Part shown: positions 28,346 to 36,281 of the stretch, in pieces
Position numbering within the stretch: the first letter of the stretch is position 1
How the letters are laid out: each line of letters begins with the position of its first letter
DNA from: Tissierella praeacuta_A
GTDB lineage: Bacteria; Bacillota; Clostridia; Tissierellales; Tissierellaceae
Assembly (NCBI RefSeq): GCF_040396155.1
Contig: NZ_JBEBOY010000001.1
Coordinates: 124,001-188,000 of the forward strand
Direction of reading: 5' to 3'
DNA length: 64,000 nucleotides
Notes under the pieces: model-generated
The model's database searches: none
The model's input: the letters and a program-made list of their open reading frames with translations, nothing else
What the model was told of the DNA's origin: nothing
Translations under genes and position numbers: made by a program

Positions 28346-28363
28346 AAGGGGCATAAGCCCCTT
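28346..28363 (-). terminator. internal terminator after the secreted DUF4430 gene
   Basis: AAGGGGC/GCCCCTT with an ATAA loop is followed by CCTTTTTACAT on the minus strand. It lies 16 bases after the DUF4430 gene stop and 37 bases before the next start. It may let the small secreted protein be made in excess over the giant proteins downstream. Confidence 0.75.
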
Positions 28364-28379
28364 ATCCCTTATTCATCTT

Positions 28380-29291
28380 CTACCACTCTGGTCCTCCTAG
28401 GTCTATACCCCAGTCAAAGGTATATCCCCATGTTAAGGTACTATCGCTAGCTGTTATAATATATTGAGATGCTCCTATATTAGCAACCTCATTATTCATA
28501 AGATATATCCAGCCTGTTCTGTCCTTCTCCCAATCCCATGATGGGAAATCTGGCTCCCCTTCTGTTTTTTGGAATAATAGATCTGGTAAAGTCGGATCAG
28601 TGCCTCTTCCAATTTCACTTACATAGCCGCTGTTTATACCGATTACATTAAGATTGGTTCCATCTACTGCCTTTTGGAATACATCCATTGCTGACTCCCC
28701 TATATTTGCGGTTACTGGTATGAATAATGAACCACTTTCTAATCCATCCACTGCATTCTGTACTCTAGCTGCTGCTGCAGGATAAGCTGCTGCCGTAGGA
28801 ACTACATAGCCTCCTGTATTAGGACTTATATAAGTTCCGTCTAACCAATCATTTACATTTTCCAAATCAAATGTTACAAATATTAAAACATTTGTACCAT
28901 CTATACCTGCATTTATTTGATAGGTTCTATAAACTGCACTGCCTGATTTCAGAACAAAATCTACATACCCCTCACTAAAATCCACACTCATATTTGGAGT
29001 ATAAGGAGTTCCATCTACTTCTAAATCATATAAATCTTGATTAAAATCAACTTCAATTTCAACCTGACTTAAATCTTGAGTTGATCCTTCTGGAAATTCT
29101 ATATATCCAGTATATCTAGTTACATCCCCTACTTCTACTGCATTCATTTCTGCATGGATGTCACCATTAACAGCCCAAATATCTAGAATTCCATCCCCTG
29201 CTGCAAATACAGTACTTGTCAAACCAAATACCATAATTAACGCTAACATCAAACTTAAAATTTTACTACTTTTCATGAATTTCTTAAACAT
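28380..29291 (-). CDS. secreted protein with divergent DUF4430 domain
   Basis: 303 residues with a clear signal peptide (LALIMVFGLTSTVFAA, cleaved near residue 32) and no anchor, so likely released. An N-terminal beta-sandwich (about 33-150; IEFPEGSTQDLSQVEIEVDF) resembles the repeats of the next gene. The C-terminal third aligns with DUF4430: GWIYLMNNEVANIGASQYI and GYTFDWGIDLGGPEW match the GWMY and YTCDLG blocks of the other two copies. Unlike them it has no cysteine, so no disulfide. GGGGG precedes ATG. A terminator follows. I infer a soluble corrinoid-binding beta domain. Confidence 0.78.
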   Translation of the reverse strand: MFKKFMKSSKILSLMLALIMVFGLTSTVFAAGDGILDIWAVNGDIHAEMNAVEVGDVTRYTGYIEFPEGSTQDLSQVEIEVDFNQDLYDLEVDGTPYTPNMSVDFSEGYVDFVLKSGSAVYRTYQINAGIDGTNVLIFVTFDLENVNDWLDGTYISPNTGGYVVPTAAAYPAAAARVQNAVDGLESGSLFIPVTANIGESAMDVFQKAVDGTNLNVIGINSGYVSEIGRGTDPTLPDLLFQKTEGEPDFPSWDWEKDRTGWIYLMNNEVANIGASQYIITASDSTLTWGYTFDWGIDLGGPEW

Positions 29292-29488
29292 CTTTTTTCC
29301 CCCTTTTTAGAATTTGTTTTTTTGTAAATAGCTTATTCTATTTACTTTTCTCTTGATGTTAGGATAATTTTCCTAACATTAGCTACCATGATTAAATATT
29401 GTTTATAGTCATATTTAATCAAATGACTATATTACCATGGCAACCCCCCCTTTAATGTAGAATTAATATAATAAATAAATATATATAT
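29292..29488 (-). other. structured intergenic region within the cobalamin cluster
   Basis: 197 bases without a gene. It holds ATGTTAGGA/TCCTAACAT (29356-29379), ATTAAATAT/ATATTTAAT (29391-29419) and ATAGTCAT/ATGACTAT (29405-29430), the last two overlapping and so mutually exclusive. A weak promoter-like TTGATT with TATTTA 18 bases away can be read on the minus strand. It may separate the MacB-like half from the secreted-protein half. I see no second cobalamin riboswitch here. Confidence 0.4.
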
Positions 29489-30799
29489 TTATTCTGCCCT
29501 AATAGCTACTTGTGGACTTATTCTCATTGCTTTTATAGCTGGAATTAATGCACTAAGTACAGCGACTATTCCTGCAAAGGCTACTCCACCTACTGCCAAC
29601 CACAATGGAATTATAGAACGTACTTCCATTTCACTAAGCAATACCGGTAATAGATTTTTTAGTCCAAAGCTCATTAATAATCCTGCTATTCCACCTATTA
29701 CACCAATAATTGCTGATTCCACAAGAAACATTTTCAATATATCAGTTAATTCACTTCCCAATACTTTCAAGATACCTATTTCCTTAGTTCTTTCATTTAT
29801 TGCCATCATCATAGTATTGGCTGTCCCAATACCTGCTACTAAAAGGGCAACTGCCCCTATTGCTGCAAGCATACCTTGAATTTGTCTTGATTGTTTTTTT
29901 ACTGACTCCAACATATCGTTTAGGGAATACGTCTCAAATCCTGCTGCCCTAATTATATTTATTACTTCCTGTGCTGAGTCAGTATCCTTTGCTTTCACCC
30001 ATACCATCTGATATGTTTGAAGTTTAGATACTTCGTTTTCATCATCATCTGGTAGCGAAGGAAGATATTCTTTGTTATCCTTCATTATTTCTTCTAGTCT
30101 TTTATATTCTATGAAACCTGATGTAGTATAGTTATGGTTCTGATTGCTGCATATTCCTGTTACTATTGCTTGATAATTTATGCCTCTAGGAATAGCTCTG
30201 CCATCTTTCCCTTCTTCATATTGTCCCATTAATGTTTCATAATCAAATGCCATTCTAATATTGGATTTCATAGGATTTACTAATTCCTTAATGTTTTCAT
30301 TTTCTATTACTTCCCATGTTTCTGGATCTGCAAAGGAATTTTGTACATCATCAGTCACCATTATTTCTGGTCTTACTCTTGTGCCTTTTAATGGAAGTTC
30401 CCCTTCCAATGGTATAAGTTGAAAGTTAGAAGCAGTATCCATATCTATTCCATATAATTTAATAGGTGCTATATATTTGCCACTTTTTAAATAAGGCACT
30501 ACTTGTAATACTGGAGTTGCCACCTCTACCCCATCTAGTTTATTAAATGACTGTACTGCTTTTTCATTTAGTAATGCTACCTTTCCCTTCGATTCTCGGG
30601 GAGGCATAACATCTATTTTTGTCAGACTTCCCATTTTCTCTATGGACTCTTTGTAGGTTTTATCATATCCTATTCCTACAGATATCAATACAACTATACA
30701 TGCTACTCCTACTGTCATTGCTAAGGCAGTTAAAATAGTCCTTATCTTTCTTCTCCAGAGATTTATAAATCCCATATAGAAAAAATCTGCTATTCTCAC
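29489..30799 (-). CDS. ABC transporter permease, MacB/FtsX type
   Basis: 436 residues: one N-terminal membrane helix (IRTILTALAMTVGVACIVV), a large extracytoplasmic domain (about 45-300) and three C-terminal helices beginning GMLAAIGAVALLVAGIGTANTM, with the NERTKEIGILKVLGS coupling motif. This is the MacB/LolCE/FtsX topology used for mechanotransmission, export of lipoproteins or peptides, or release of surface proteins. The start is GTG at 30799, four bases after the preceding gene. It works with the ATPase at 32653-33330. Confidence 0.9.
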   Translation of the reverse strand: MRIADFFYMGFINLWRRKIRTILTALAMTVGVACIVVLISVGIGYDKTYKESIEKMGSLTKIDVMPPRESKGKVALLNEKAVQSFNKLDGVEVATPVLQVVPYLKSGKYIAPIKLYGIDMDTASNFQLIPLEGELPLKGTRVRPEIMVTDDVQNSFADPETWEVIENENIKELVNPMKSNIRMAFDYETLMGQYEEGKDGRAIPRGINYQAIVTGICSNQNHNYTTSGFIEYKRLEEIMKDNKEYLPSLPDDDENEVSKLQTYQMVWVKAKDTDSAQEVINIIRAAGFETYSLNDMLESVKKQSRQIQGMLAAIGAVALLVAGIGTANTMMMAINERTKEIGILKVLGSELTDILKMFLVESAIIGVIGGIAGLLMSFGLKNLLPVLLSEMEVRSIIPLWLAVGGVAFAGIVAVLSALIPAIKAMRISPQVAIRAE

Positions 30800-30802
30800 A
30801 GC

Positions 30803-32632
30803 CTACCACCTACCTTTTTTTATAAAATAATAGGCTCCGCCTGCCATTGCTGTCAATATTCCTACTCCTCCAGTAACCACTATAACATTAGCCTGTCCAT
30901 TTTCTGGTTTTATTTCTTCCTCAATCACCTTATTTCCTAAATAATCCTCGTCTTTGATATCAATTTTAAAAGGTAATTCCTGTACATTTTCTACTCCATC
31001 TATATCATCATAGGTGATGATGAAAGTCCCCTCTATTTCGCCTGCTCTATGACATAGAATCTGAAAATCAGCACTGCTTTTGGCTCCAGGAAGTAAATCT
31101 CCGCCATAGAATTTTTCTATCATAGATATATTCTCATCTTCAACATCTATTTGGAGATTATATACTTTGCTTTTCCCTTTATTGACTATTGGAATAGTGA
31201 CAGCTATTGGTTCATTTATTCTATTTTCATTTCCATATATTGTTGGTGATTCTATAGATATATCTACTTCTTGTTTTATCTCCAGAACTATACCTTGAAT
31301 CTGTGAACCTGGACTTACTTTAGACGTTTCATAATCCATATTTACTACAATCGTCGAAGTTGGATTTGTAGCTGTTGACAGCGCTTTTAAGTTAAATGTC
31401 CGTCTTGCCACTTTTCCAGCCCCTAGATAATCAATATAGGCACTGTCACTTCTCCCTGAATCCGGCATTAATTCATCTTGAATTAAAGTTAGAGATATGA
31501 GACAATTTTCTATACTTTTATTCTTTGAAGCATTTTTAAACTCCAAGGTTAAATCAAAGGTTTCTCCTGAATAAATTATATCTGGTTCCGTAGTATACCC
31601 TATTACCATTAACTTTGGAATAGAATCTGGTAACTCCTTTGGGTCCTCTTTTGGTTTTCCTTTAGCCACATTAACATATGCAGAAAAAAGGCTTTCCTCT
31701 GGCGTCCCATTTTCTTTATATGTTGCCCTAAAATTTATTGGTTTTGCTCCTGATGAAACTTCTTCTGATATTTTAAATTCATATTCTAAACTTACTATAT
31801 CTCCATGAGCCATATTAGGCAGTTTTTTTCCATAGTTAATTACTTCCACTACAAAAGGCCATTCTTCTAATGAGTTGGATATTACAGGGGTAATATTTAT
31901 ATCTGTTAATGTTCCTCCATTGTTAACTAATGGAAGTTTTAATTTTATCCTTTGTCCTGCATCTCCTGATGGAGCTGGAATAATAGAGCCATCTCTATCA
32001 ACAGTTGCTATACTCAATGCTCCTAATTGATTTGTTACTTTAGATTCGCTTCCATCATCAGTTACTTTTATATATGTAATAAGTTCAAACTCTACATCTT
32101 CCTTTATTTGAGTTCCATTTATATCATCTTTTCTCCATATTGTTGCATTTACTAAAAAAGGTATAGGATAAGTGCCTTTTTGTGCTGTTTTAGAAATCTC
32201 GAAATCGTAAAATACATCTGCTCTACTGTTATACGTCATATCCTTTATTTGTTTTATATAACTTGCATTTTGAATTTCAAAGGGCCAATTTTCTATTTCT
32301 GATCTCTCCGTTGGGATTACTGGTTCTATAGTTATATTTCTTATTATGTAATTTAAACTTGGTATATACTCCCTATTTACTGCTAAGGGAAGTTCTATTA
32401 ATATTTTATCTCCTGGATTTCCACTGACTGTTTTTGCCCCAGTATCAGCTAATACAATTGCCTTTTTATCACTAACTTCAATTTTATCTTGACCTATATT
32501 TGTTTTCGTATTTGTATTTGATGTATTTGATGTATCTGTTGCATAAATGGCAGATAATCTTCCCATAAGTACAAATGATATAATTATTAAAAATATTGTT
32601 AATCTTGTGAATGTAGTTATTTTGTGATTCAA
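30803..32632 (-). CDS. exported protein with NEW3/CARDB-like Ig repeats and C-terminal membrane anchor
   Basis: 609 residues: signal sequence, then several immunoglobulin-like repeats of the COG1361/NEW3 type (alternating QRIKLKLPLVNNGG, PFVVEVINYG and FDLTLEFKNAS blocks), and a single C-terminal membrane helix (IVVTGGVGILTAMAGGAYYF) with a short basic tail (KKGRW). Start is TTG with GGGGG seven bases upstream. It sits between the ATPase and the MacB-like permease, where other MacB systems have a membrane-fusion protein, so it may be the extracytoplasmic partner of that transporter. No direct cobalamin link is visible apart from operon membership. Confidence 0.75.
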   Translation of the reverse strand: MNHKITTFTRLTIFLIIISFVLMGRLSAIYATDTSNTSNTNTKTNIGQDKIEVSDKKAIVLADTGAKTVSGNPGDKILIELPLAVNREYIPSLNYIIRNITIEPVIPTERSEIENWPFEIQNASYIKQIKDMTYNSRADVFYDFEISKTAQKGTYPIPFLVNATIWRKDDINGTQIKEDVEFELITYIKVTDDGSESKVTNQLGALSIATVDRDGSIIPAPSGDAGQRIKLKLPLVNNGGTLTDINITPVISNSLEEWPFVVEVINYGKKLPNMAHGDIVSLEYEFKISEEVSSGAKPINFRATYKENGTPEESLFSAYVNVAKGKPKEDPKELPDSIPKLMVIGYTTEPDIIYSGETFDLTLEFKNASKNKSIENCLISLTLIQDELMPDSGRSDSAYIDYLGAGKVARRTFNLKALSTATNPTSTIVVNMDYETSKVSPGSQIQGIVLEIKQEVDISIESPTIYGNENRINEPIAVTIPIVNKGKSKVYNLQIDVEDENISMIEKFYGGDLLPGAKSSADFQILCHRAGEIEGTFIITYDDIDGVENVQELPFKIDIKDEDYLGNKVIEEEIKPENGQANVIVVTGGVGILTAMAGGAYYFIKKGRW

Positions 32633-32652
32633 TTATTTTCCCCCTCATTTAC

Positions 32653-33330
32653 CTATGAATTAATTATTTTGCCATCTTCTAAATATACGGTCCGTGTCGT
32701 ATAATCTGCTACTATTTCATCATGGGATACTAGTATAAAAGTTGTCCCTTCTTTTATAAAAAAATTTATCAATAAGTCCATTACTTCTTCACTGGTCCTT
32801 GTGTCTAAGTTTCCTGTAGGCTCATCTGCAAATACTATATGGGGATTAGTAACTAATGCCCTTGCGATTCCCACTCTTTGCTGCTGTCCTCCTGACATTT
32901 CATTTGGCTTATGCTTTGCATGGGAATATATACCTACACGCTCCATAATTTCCTTTGCCCTTTCAAGTCTTTCCTTTGGTGCCATCCCCCTTAATATTAA
33001 AGGAAGCGCAACATTTTCCAATGCTGTATATTGGGGCAGAAGATTATAAGATTGAAATATAAATCCTATGTTTTTTCTTCTATATCTAATCCTATCCCTT
33101 TCGTTTAACTGTTCTAAATGATTCCCATCAATTATTATCTTTCCCAAAGTGGTTTTTTCAAGTCCTGCCATTAAATTTAGAAGCGTAGACTTTCCAGAGC
33201 CTGACCTGCCAGAAATCCTTAACCTCTCACCTTTATGTACTGATAGACTTACTCCAGCTACTGCTTTTATTTTGTTGTTCCCAAGTATAAATTCCTTGTG
33301 AACATCTATTAATTCCATATATGCACCCAA
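32653..33330 (-). CDS. ABC transporter ATPase, MacB/LolD type
   Basis: 225 residues with P-loop GRSGSGKSTLLN, signature MSGGQQQRVGIARAL, Walker B PHIVFADEPTGNLD and H-loop LVSHD, the pattern of the LolD/MacB/FtsE group. AAGGTGA is seven bases before a TTG at 33330; an ATG at 33318 with weaker GGGTG is the alternative. It pairs with the permease at 29489-30799, the intervening gene encoding a membrane-anchored Ig-repeat protein. Confidence 0.92.
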   Translation of the reverse strand: MGAYMELIDVHKEFILGNNKIKAVAGVSLSVHKGERLRISGRSGSGKSTLLNLMAGLEKTTLGKIIIDGNHLEQLNERDRIRYRRKNIGFIFQSYNLLPQYTALENVALPLILRGMAPKERLERAKEIMERVGIYSHAKHKPNEMSGGQQQRVGIARALVTNPHIVFADEPTGNLDTRTSEEVMDLLINFFIKEGTTFILVSHDEIVADYTTRTVYLEDGKIINS

Positions 33331-33349
33331 TTATTTTCACCTTCTAATC

Positions 33350-34363
33350 TTAATTTCCTAGCCAATCTTGACCTAAATCCTTTCCTAAATCGCATGTATA
33401 ATTCCACTCAATAACATCTCCGCCTTTAAGTGTATATACTCCAGCTCCATAGTTTGGGTACCAATTATTTACACTATACATCCACCCACTCCAACGTCCT
33501 CCATCAAATTCATAAAGATTATTTATGCCTTCTATATAGGCAGAGGCTCCATTGCCTATATATTTCATATGAAATTTATATTGGTCTTTTGCTGCTATAA
33601 GTACATCTAAAACCGTATCTCCTTCTTTTATTTTAAATTTGGTAGTCGATAATATTACTCCACTAGGAGGAACTATGCCCTGCCATTTAGGATCATCTGC
33701 CATCCCTTTTGCCACTGCCGTATCACATCTAATATGCATAGTTACTATATTATCCTTTTTATCCTTTGCCTTTTCTTCCCTCTCTTTTTTCTCCTTTTCT
33801 TTCTTAGCTTCTGCTATTGCCTTTGCTTTTTCTTCTTCAGTGGATTTATTAGTTTCTTTTTCTTTTTTGTTTTCAGTTTCTTCAGCCTTCTTTTTTGCAT
33901 TTTCTCGTGATTTATTTATTTCCTCCTGAAATTTATTTATTGGTTCCTCTTTTTCAGGTTGATTTTTCCCACTATCTTTATCTTTTTTTGTTTCATCTAT
34001 AATTAGATTTTGAGTAACCTTTTTATCCTTTTCCTTAGACTTTAATAATTTTTGCCATGTGGATTCTTCTTTTTCTTTAACATCTATATCTGACTCTATA
34101 TCTTCAGAATCCCCTTGTGATAAATCAGCATCTTGTTTGTTTTGATTTCTTAACTGTACTAAAAGTGAATCTGATTCCTGTTCTTCAAGATTTTCCTCTG
34201 AATTATGGTCAATCCAATATTCAATATCTAAAGTATTTGATTTTGCGAATGCCTTATTAATAGAAAAATAGTCTTTGACTATTCCAATGATTTGAAAACT
34301 ACCTAAAATGATTGCTACAGACAGTAATAATAAGAGAAAAATATTCTTCTTTTTTATTTTCAT
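33350..34363 (-). CDS. membrane-anchored DUF4430 (transcobalamin C-terminal-like) protein with charged stalk
   Basis: 337 residues: N-terminal membrane helix (about 7-27), a long Lys/Glu-rich, probably helical stalk (about 50-204), and one DUF4430 domain (about 205-337) with YIEGINNLYEFDGG, WSGWMYSVNNWYPNYGAG and GDVIEWNYTCDLGKD. Cysteines at 213 (IRCDT) and in YTCDLG match those of the copy at 17050-17742. It is the first gene after the cobalamin riboswitch and terminator, so it is the most directly B12-controlled gene here. The stalk would place the domain well outside the membrane, within or beyond the cell wall. A cobalamin-binding role is inference from family and riboswitch. Confidence 0.86.
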   Translation of the reverse strand: MKIKKKNIFLLLLLSVAIILGSFQIIGIVKDYFSINKAFAKSNTLDIEYWIDHNSEENLEEQESDSLLVQLRNQNKQDADLSQGDSEDIESDIDVKEKEESTWQKLLKSKEKDKKVTQNLIIDETKKDKDSGKNQPEKEEPINKFQEEINKSRENAKKKAEETENKKEKETNKSTEEEKAKAIAEAKKEKEKKEREEKAKDKKDNIVTMHIRCDTAVAKGMADDPKWQGIVPPSGVILSTTKFKIKEGDTVLDVLIAAKDQYKFHMKYIGNGASAYIEGINNLYEFDGGRWSGWMYSVNNWYPNYGAGVYTLKGGDVIEWNYTCDLGKDLGQDWLGN

Positions 34364-34404
34364 ATTATCCCTCTTTTCTTAACTATATAAATTATATAAA
34401 TAAA

Positions 34405-34438
34405 AAAATGTCTTAACCTCCAGAGGTTAAGACATTTT
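34405..34438 (-). terminator. riboswitch-linked intrinsic terminator
   Basis: A 16-bp stem (34405-34420 with 34423-34438) with a 2-base loop is followed on the minus strand by TTTTTTTATTT. It lies between the cobalamin aptamer and the first gene, the expected off-switch expression platform. Confidence 0.9.
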
Positions 34439-34444
34439 ATACAA

Positions 34445-34675
34445 GTATAATTACATGCCAATATACAGTCGTTACATCTCGCCTCAATCCTGGAAGGCTA
34501 ATGAAAATATTACTTAGGCAGTTCTCCTGACTTATGGGTCGTTGCTTTCTTTTACCTTCCCAGAGATTTTCCAGTGGTATTTTAAAAGATTGCTCTCCAT
34601 TTACAGTGGCCGGACCGTTCGTGATTTTCACACGATTCCCTTTTAATCTTTGTTATACAAAGAACCTAAACACTT
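34445..34675 (-). promoter_or_regulatory. cobalamin riboswitch
   Basis: On the minus strand the conserved B12-box AGTCAGGAGAACTGCC is at 34532-34517. Upstream stand AAAAGGGAATCGTGTGAAAATCACG and CCGGCCACTGTAAA, here given in two pieces, which match the conserved 5' half of the aptamer. Binding of cobalamin should favour the terminator at 34405-34438, shutting the 34363-13810 cluster off when B12 is plentiful. Boundaries are approximate. Confidence 0.92.
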
Positions 34676-34701
34676 TATATTTAATTTTCAGAATTAACTT
34701 C

Positions 34702-34730
34702 ATTATATACCATATTTTTCCTTTAATCAA
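34702..34730 (-). promoter_or_regulatory. promoter of the cobalamin-controlled cluster
   Basis: TTGATT (34730-34725), 17-base spacer, TATAAT (34707-34702) on the minus strand, about 30 bases upstream of the aptamer. Confidence 0.8.
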
Positions 34731-34761
34731 TATCTTTTGGTACAAATTTATCAATATATGT

Positions 34762-34795
34762 TTAAAGGTTCTATAATTTATTATGGAACCTTTAA
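34762..34795 (-). terminator. hairpin after eno
   Basis: TTAAAGGTTC/GAACCTTTAA (extended by A-T pairs) lies 9 bases beyond the eno stop. The following minus-strand tract is only moderately T-rich. It overlaps the spacer in front of the cobalamin promoter. Confidence 0.55.
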
Positions 34796-34803
34796 TGTCT
34801 GTA

Positions 34804-36096
34804 TTATTTCTTTATATTATAAAATGTTTTCTTTCCTTTATAAACTGATTCATCTCCTAGCATATCTTCTATTCTAAGTAGTTGATTATATTTAGCTACT
34901 CTGTCAGTTCTTGAAGGAGCTCCTGTTTTTATTTGACCTGCATTTGTTGCTACTGCTAAGTCTGCTATAGTAGTATCCTCAGTTTCTCCTGATCTATGGG
35001 ATATAACTGCTGTATATCCATTGGTTTTTGCCATTTCTATTGTATCTAAAGTTTCGGTTAATGTACCTATTTGATTTAATTTTACTAGTACTGAATTTGA
35101 AACACCTAATTCTATACCTTTTTTCAATCTTTCAGTATTTGTAACAAATAAATCATCACCTACTAATTGAATTTTCTTACCTAATCTATCTGTTAACAGT
35201 TTCCATCCATCCCAATCATCTTCTGCTAAACCATCTTCAATGGATATAATAGGATATTTATTTACTAATTCCTCATAATAATCTATCATTTCTTCTACAG
35301 TAAGAACTCTGCCTTCTCCTGCTAAGTTATAAACCTTCTTATTTTCATCATACATCTCTGATGCTGCTACGTCTAACGCTAGCATTATTTCTTCTCCTGG
35401 TTTATATCCTGCTTTTTCTATAGCTTCTACTATAGTCTTTAAAGCTTCTTCATTACTTGATAAATTTGGTGCAAATCCACCTTCATCTCCTACTGCTGTG
35501 TTTAATCCTTTAGATTTAAGAACTGCTTTTAAGCTATGGAATATTTCTGCACCCATTCTAAGAGCTTCTTTAAAGTTTTTAGCTCCCACAGGCATTACCA
35601 TAAACTCTTGGATATCTACATTGTTATCAGCATGCTCTCCGCCATTTAGAATATTCATCATAGGTACTGGCAATGTTTTAGAATTAACTCCACCAACATA
35701 TTGATATAATGGCATTCCTAATTCATCTGCTGCTGCTCTTGCCACTGCTAAAGATACTCCAAGGATTGCATTAGCACCTAATTTACCTTTATTATGAGTA
35801 CCATCTAATCTAATCATTAATTTATCTATTGCTGCTTGTTCAAATACATCCATACCTATTACTTCTTCTGCTATTATATCGTTAACATTATTTACTGCAT
35901 TCATAACGCCTTTACCTAAAAATCTTTCCTTATCTCCATCTCTCAATTCTACAGCTTCGAATGCTCCTGTAGAAGCTCCTGATGGAACTAATGCTCTACC
36001 AAATGCACCATCCTCTGTCCATACTTCTACCTCTACAGTAGGATTACCCCTTGAATCTAATACTTCTCTTGCATAGATATCTACTATTATACTCAA
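34804..36096 (-). CDS. eno: enolase
   Basis: 430 residues from a TTG start at 36096 with AAGGAGG eight bases upstream; the in-frame ATG at 36126 precedes that ribosome site and would add ten residues not seen in enolases. Family marks are IVDIYAREVLDSRGNPTVEVEV, GAFEAVELRDGD, the metal ligands in SIEDGLAEDDW and GDDLFVTN, and SHRSGETEDTTIADLAV. It interconverts 2-phosphoglycerate and phosphoenolpyruvate. It is the last gene of the gapA-pgk-tpiA-gpmI-eno series. Confidence 0.97.
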   Translation of the reverse strand: MSIIVDIYAREVLDSRGNPTVEVEVWTEDGAFGRALVPSGASTGAFEAVELRDGDKERFLGKGVMNAVNNVNDIIAEEVIGMDVFEQAAIDKLMIRLDGTHNKGKLGANAILGVSLAVARAAADELGMPLYQYVGGVNSKTLPVPMMNILNGGEHADNNVDIQEFMVMPVGAKNFKEALRMGAEIFHSLKAVLKSKGLNTAVGDEGGFAPNLSSNEEALKTIVEAIEKAGYKPGEEIMLALDVAASEMYDENKKVYNLAGEGRVLTVEEMIDYYEELVNKYPIISIEDGLAEDDWDGWKLLTDRLGKKIQLVGDDLFVTNTERLKKGIELGVSNSVLVKLNQIGTLTETLDTIEMAKTNGYTAVISHRSGETEDTTIADLAVATNAGQIKTGAPSRTDRVAKYNQLLRIEDMLGDESVYKGKKTFYNIKK

Positions 36097-36281
36097 AATA
36101 AATTCCTCCTTGATTTCGATTTTCAATTAACAATTAATGATTAATAGCCAAAGGTCATGTATGCAATTTAAAAGCATTGAAACTAGTCAAGTTATTTAAA
36201 AAATATTGAGCCTTTAATGTTTTAACTGTTAATTGTTCTCTGACAATTATTAATTGATAAAATCTTATTCTTTACTCTTTG
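36097..36281. repeat. intergenic spacer with inverted TTAATTGTTAATT-type repeats
   Basis: 185 bases between gpmI and eno without a gene. Its two ends carry inverted copies of an AATTAACAATTAA-like sequence (36125-36145; 36282-36296, the latter including the last two codons and stop of gpmI), and a further copy lies near 36226-36255. Such AT-rich repeats can be small mobile-element remnants, but low complexity makes chance similarity possible. Confidence 0.35.

Noticed and set aside
34437..34631. 64-codon frame upstream of the stalked DUF4430 gene
   Set aside because: It lies inside the cobalamin riboswitch.
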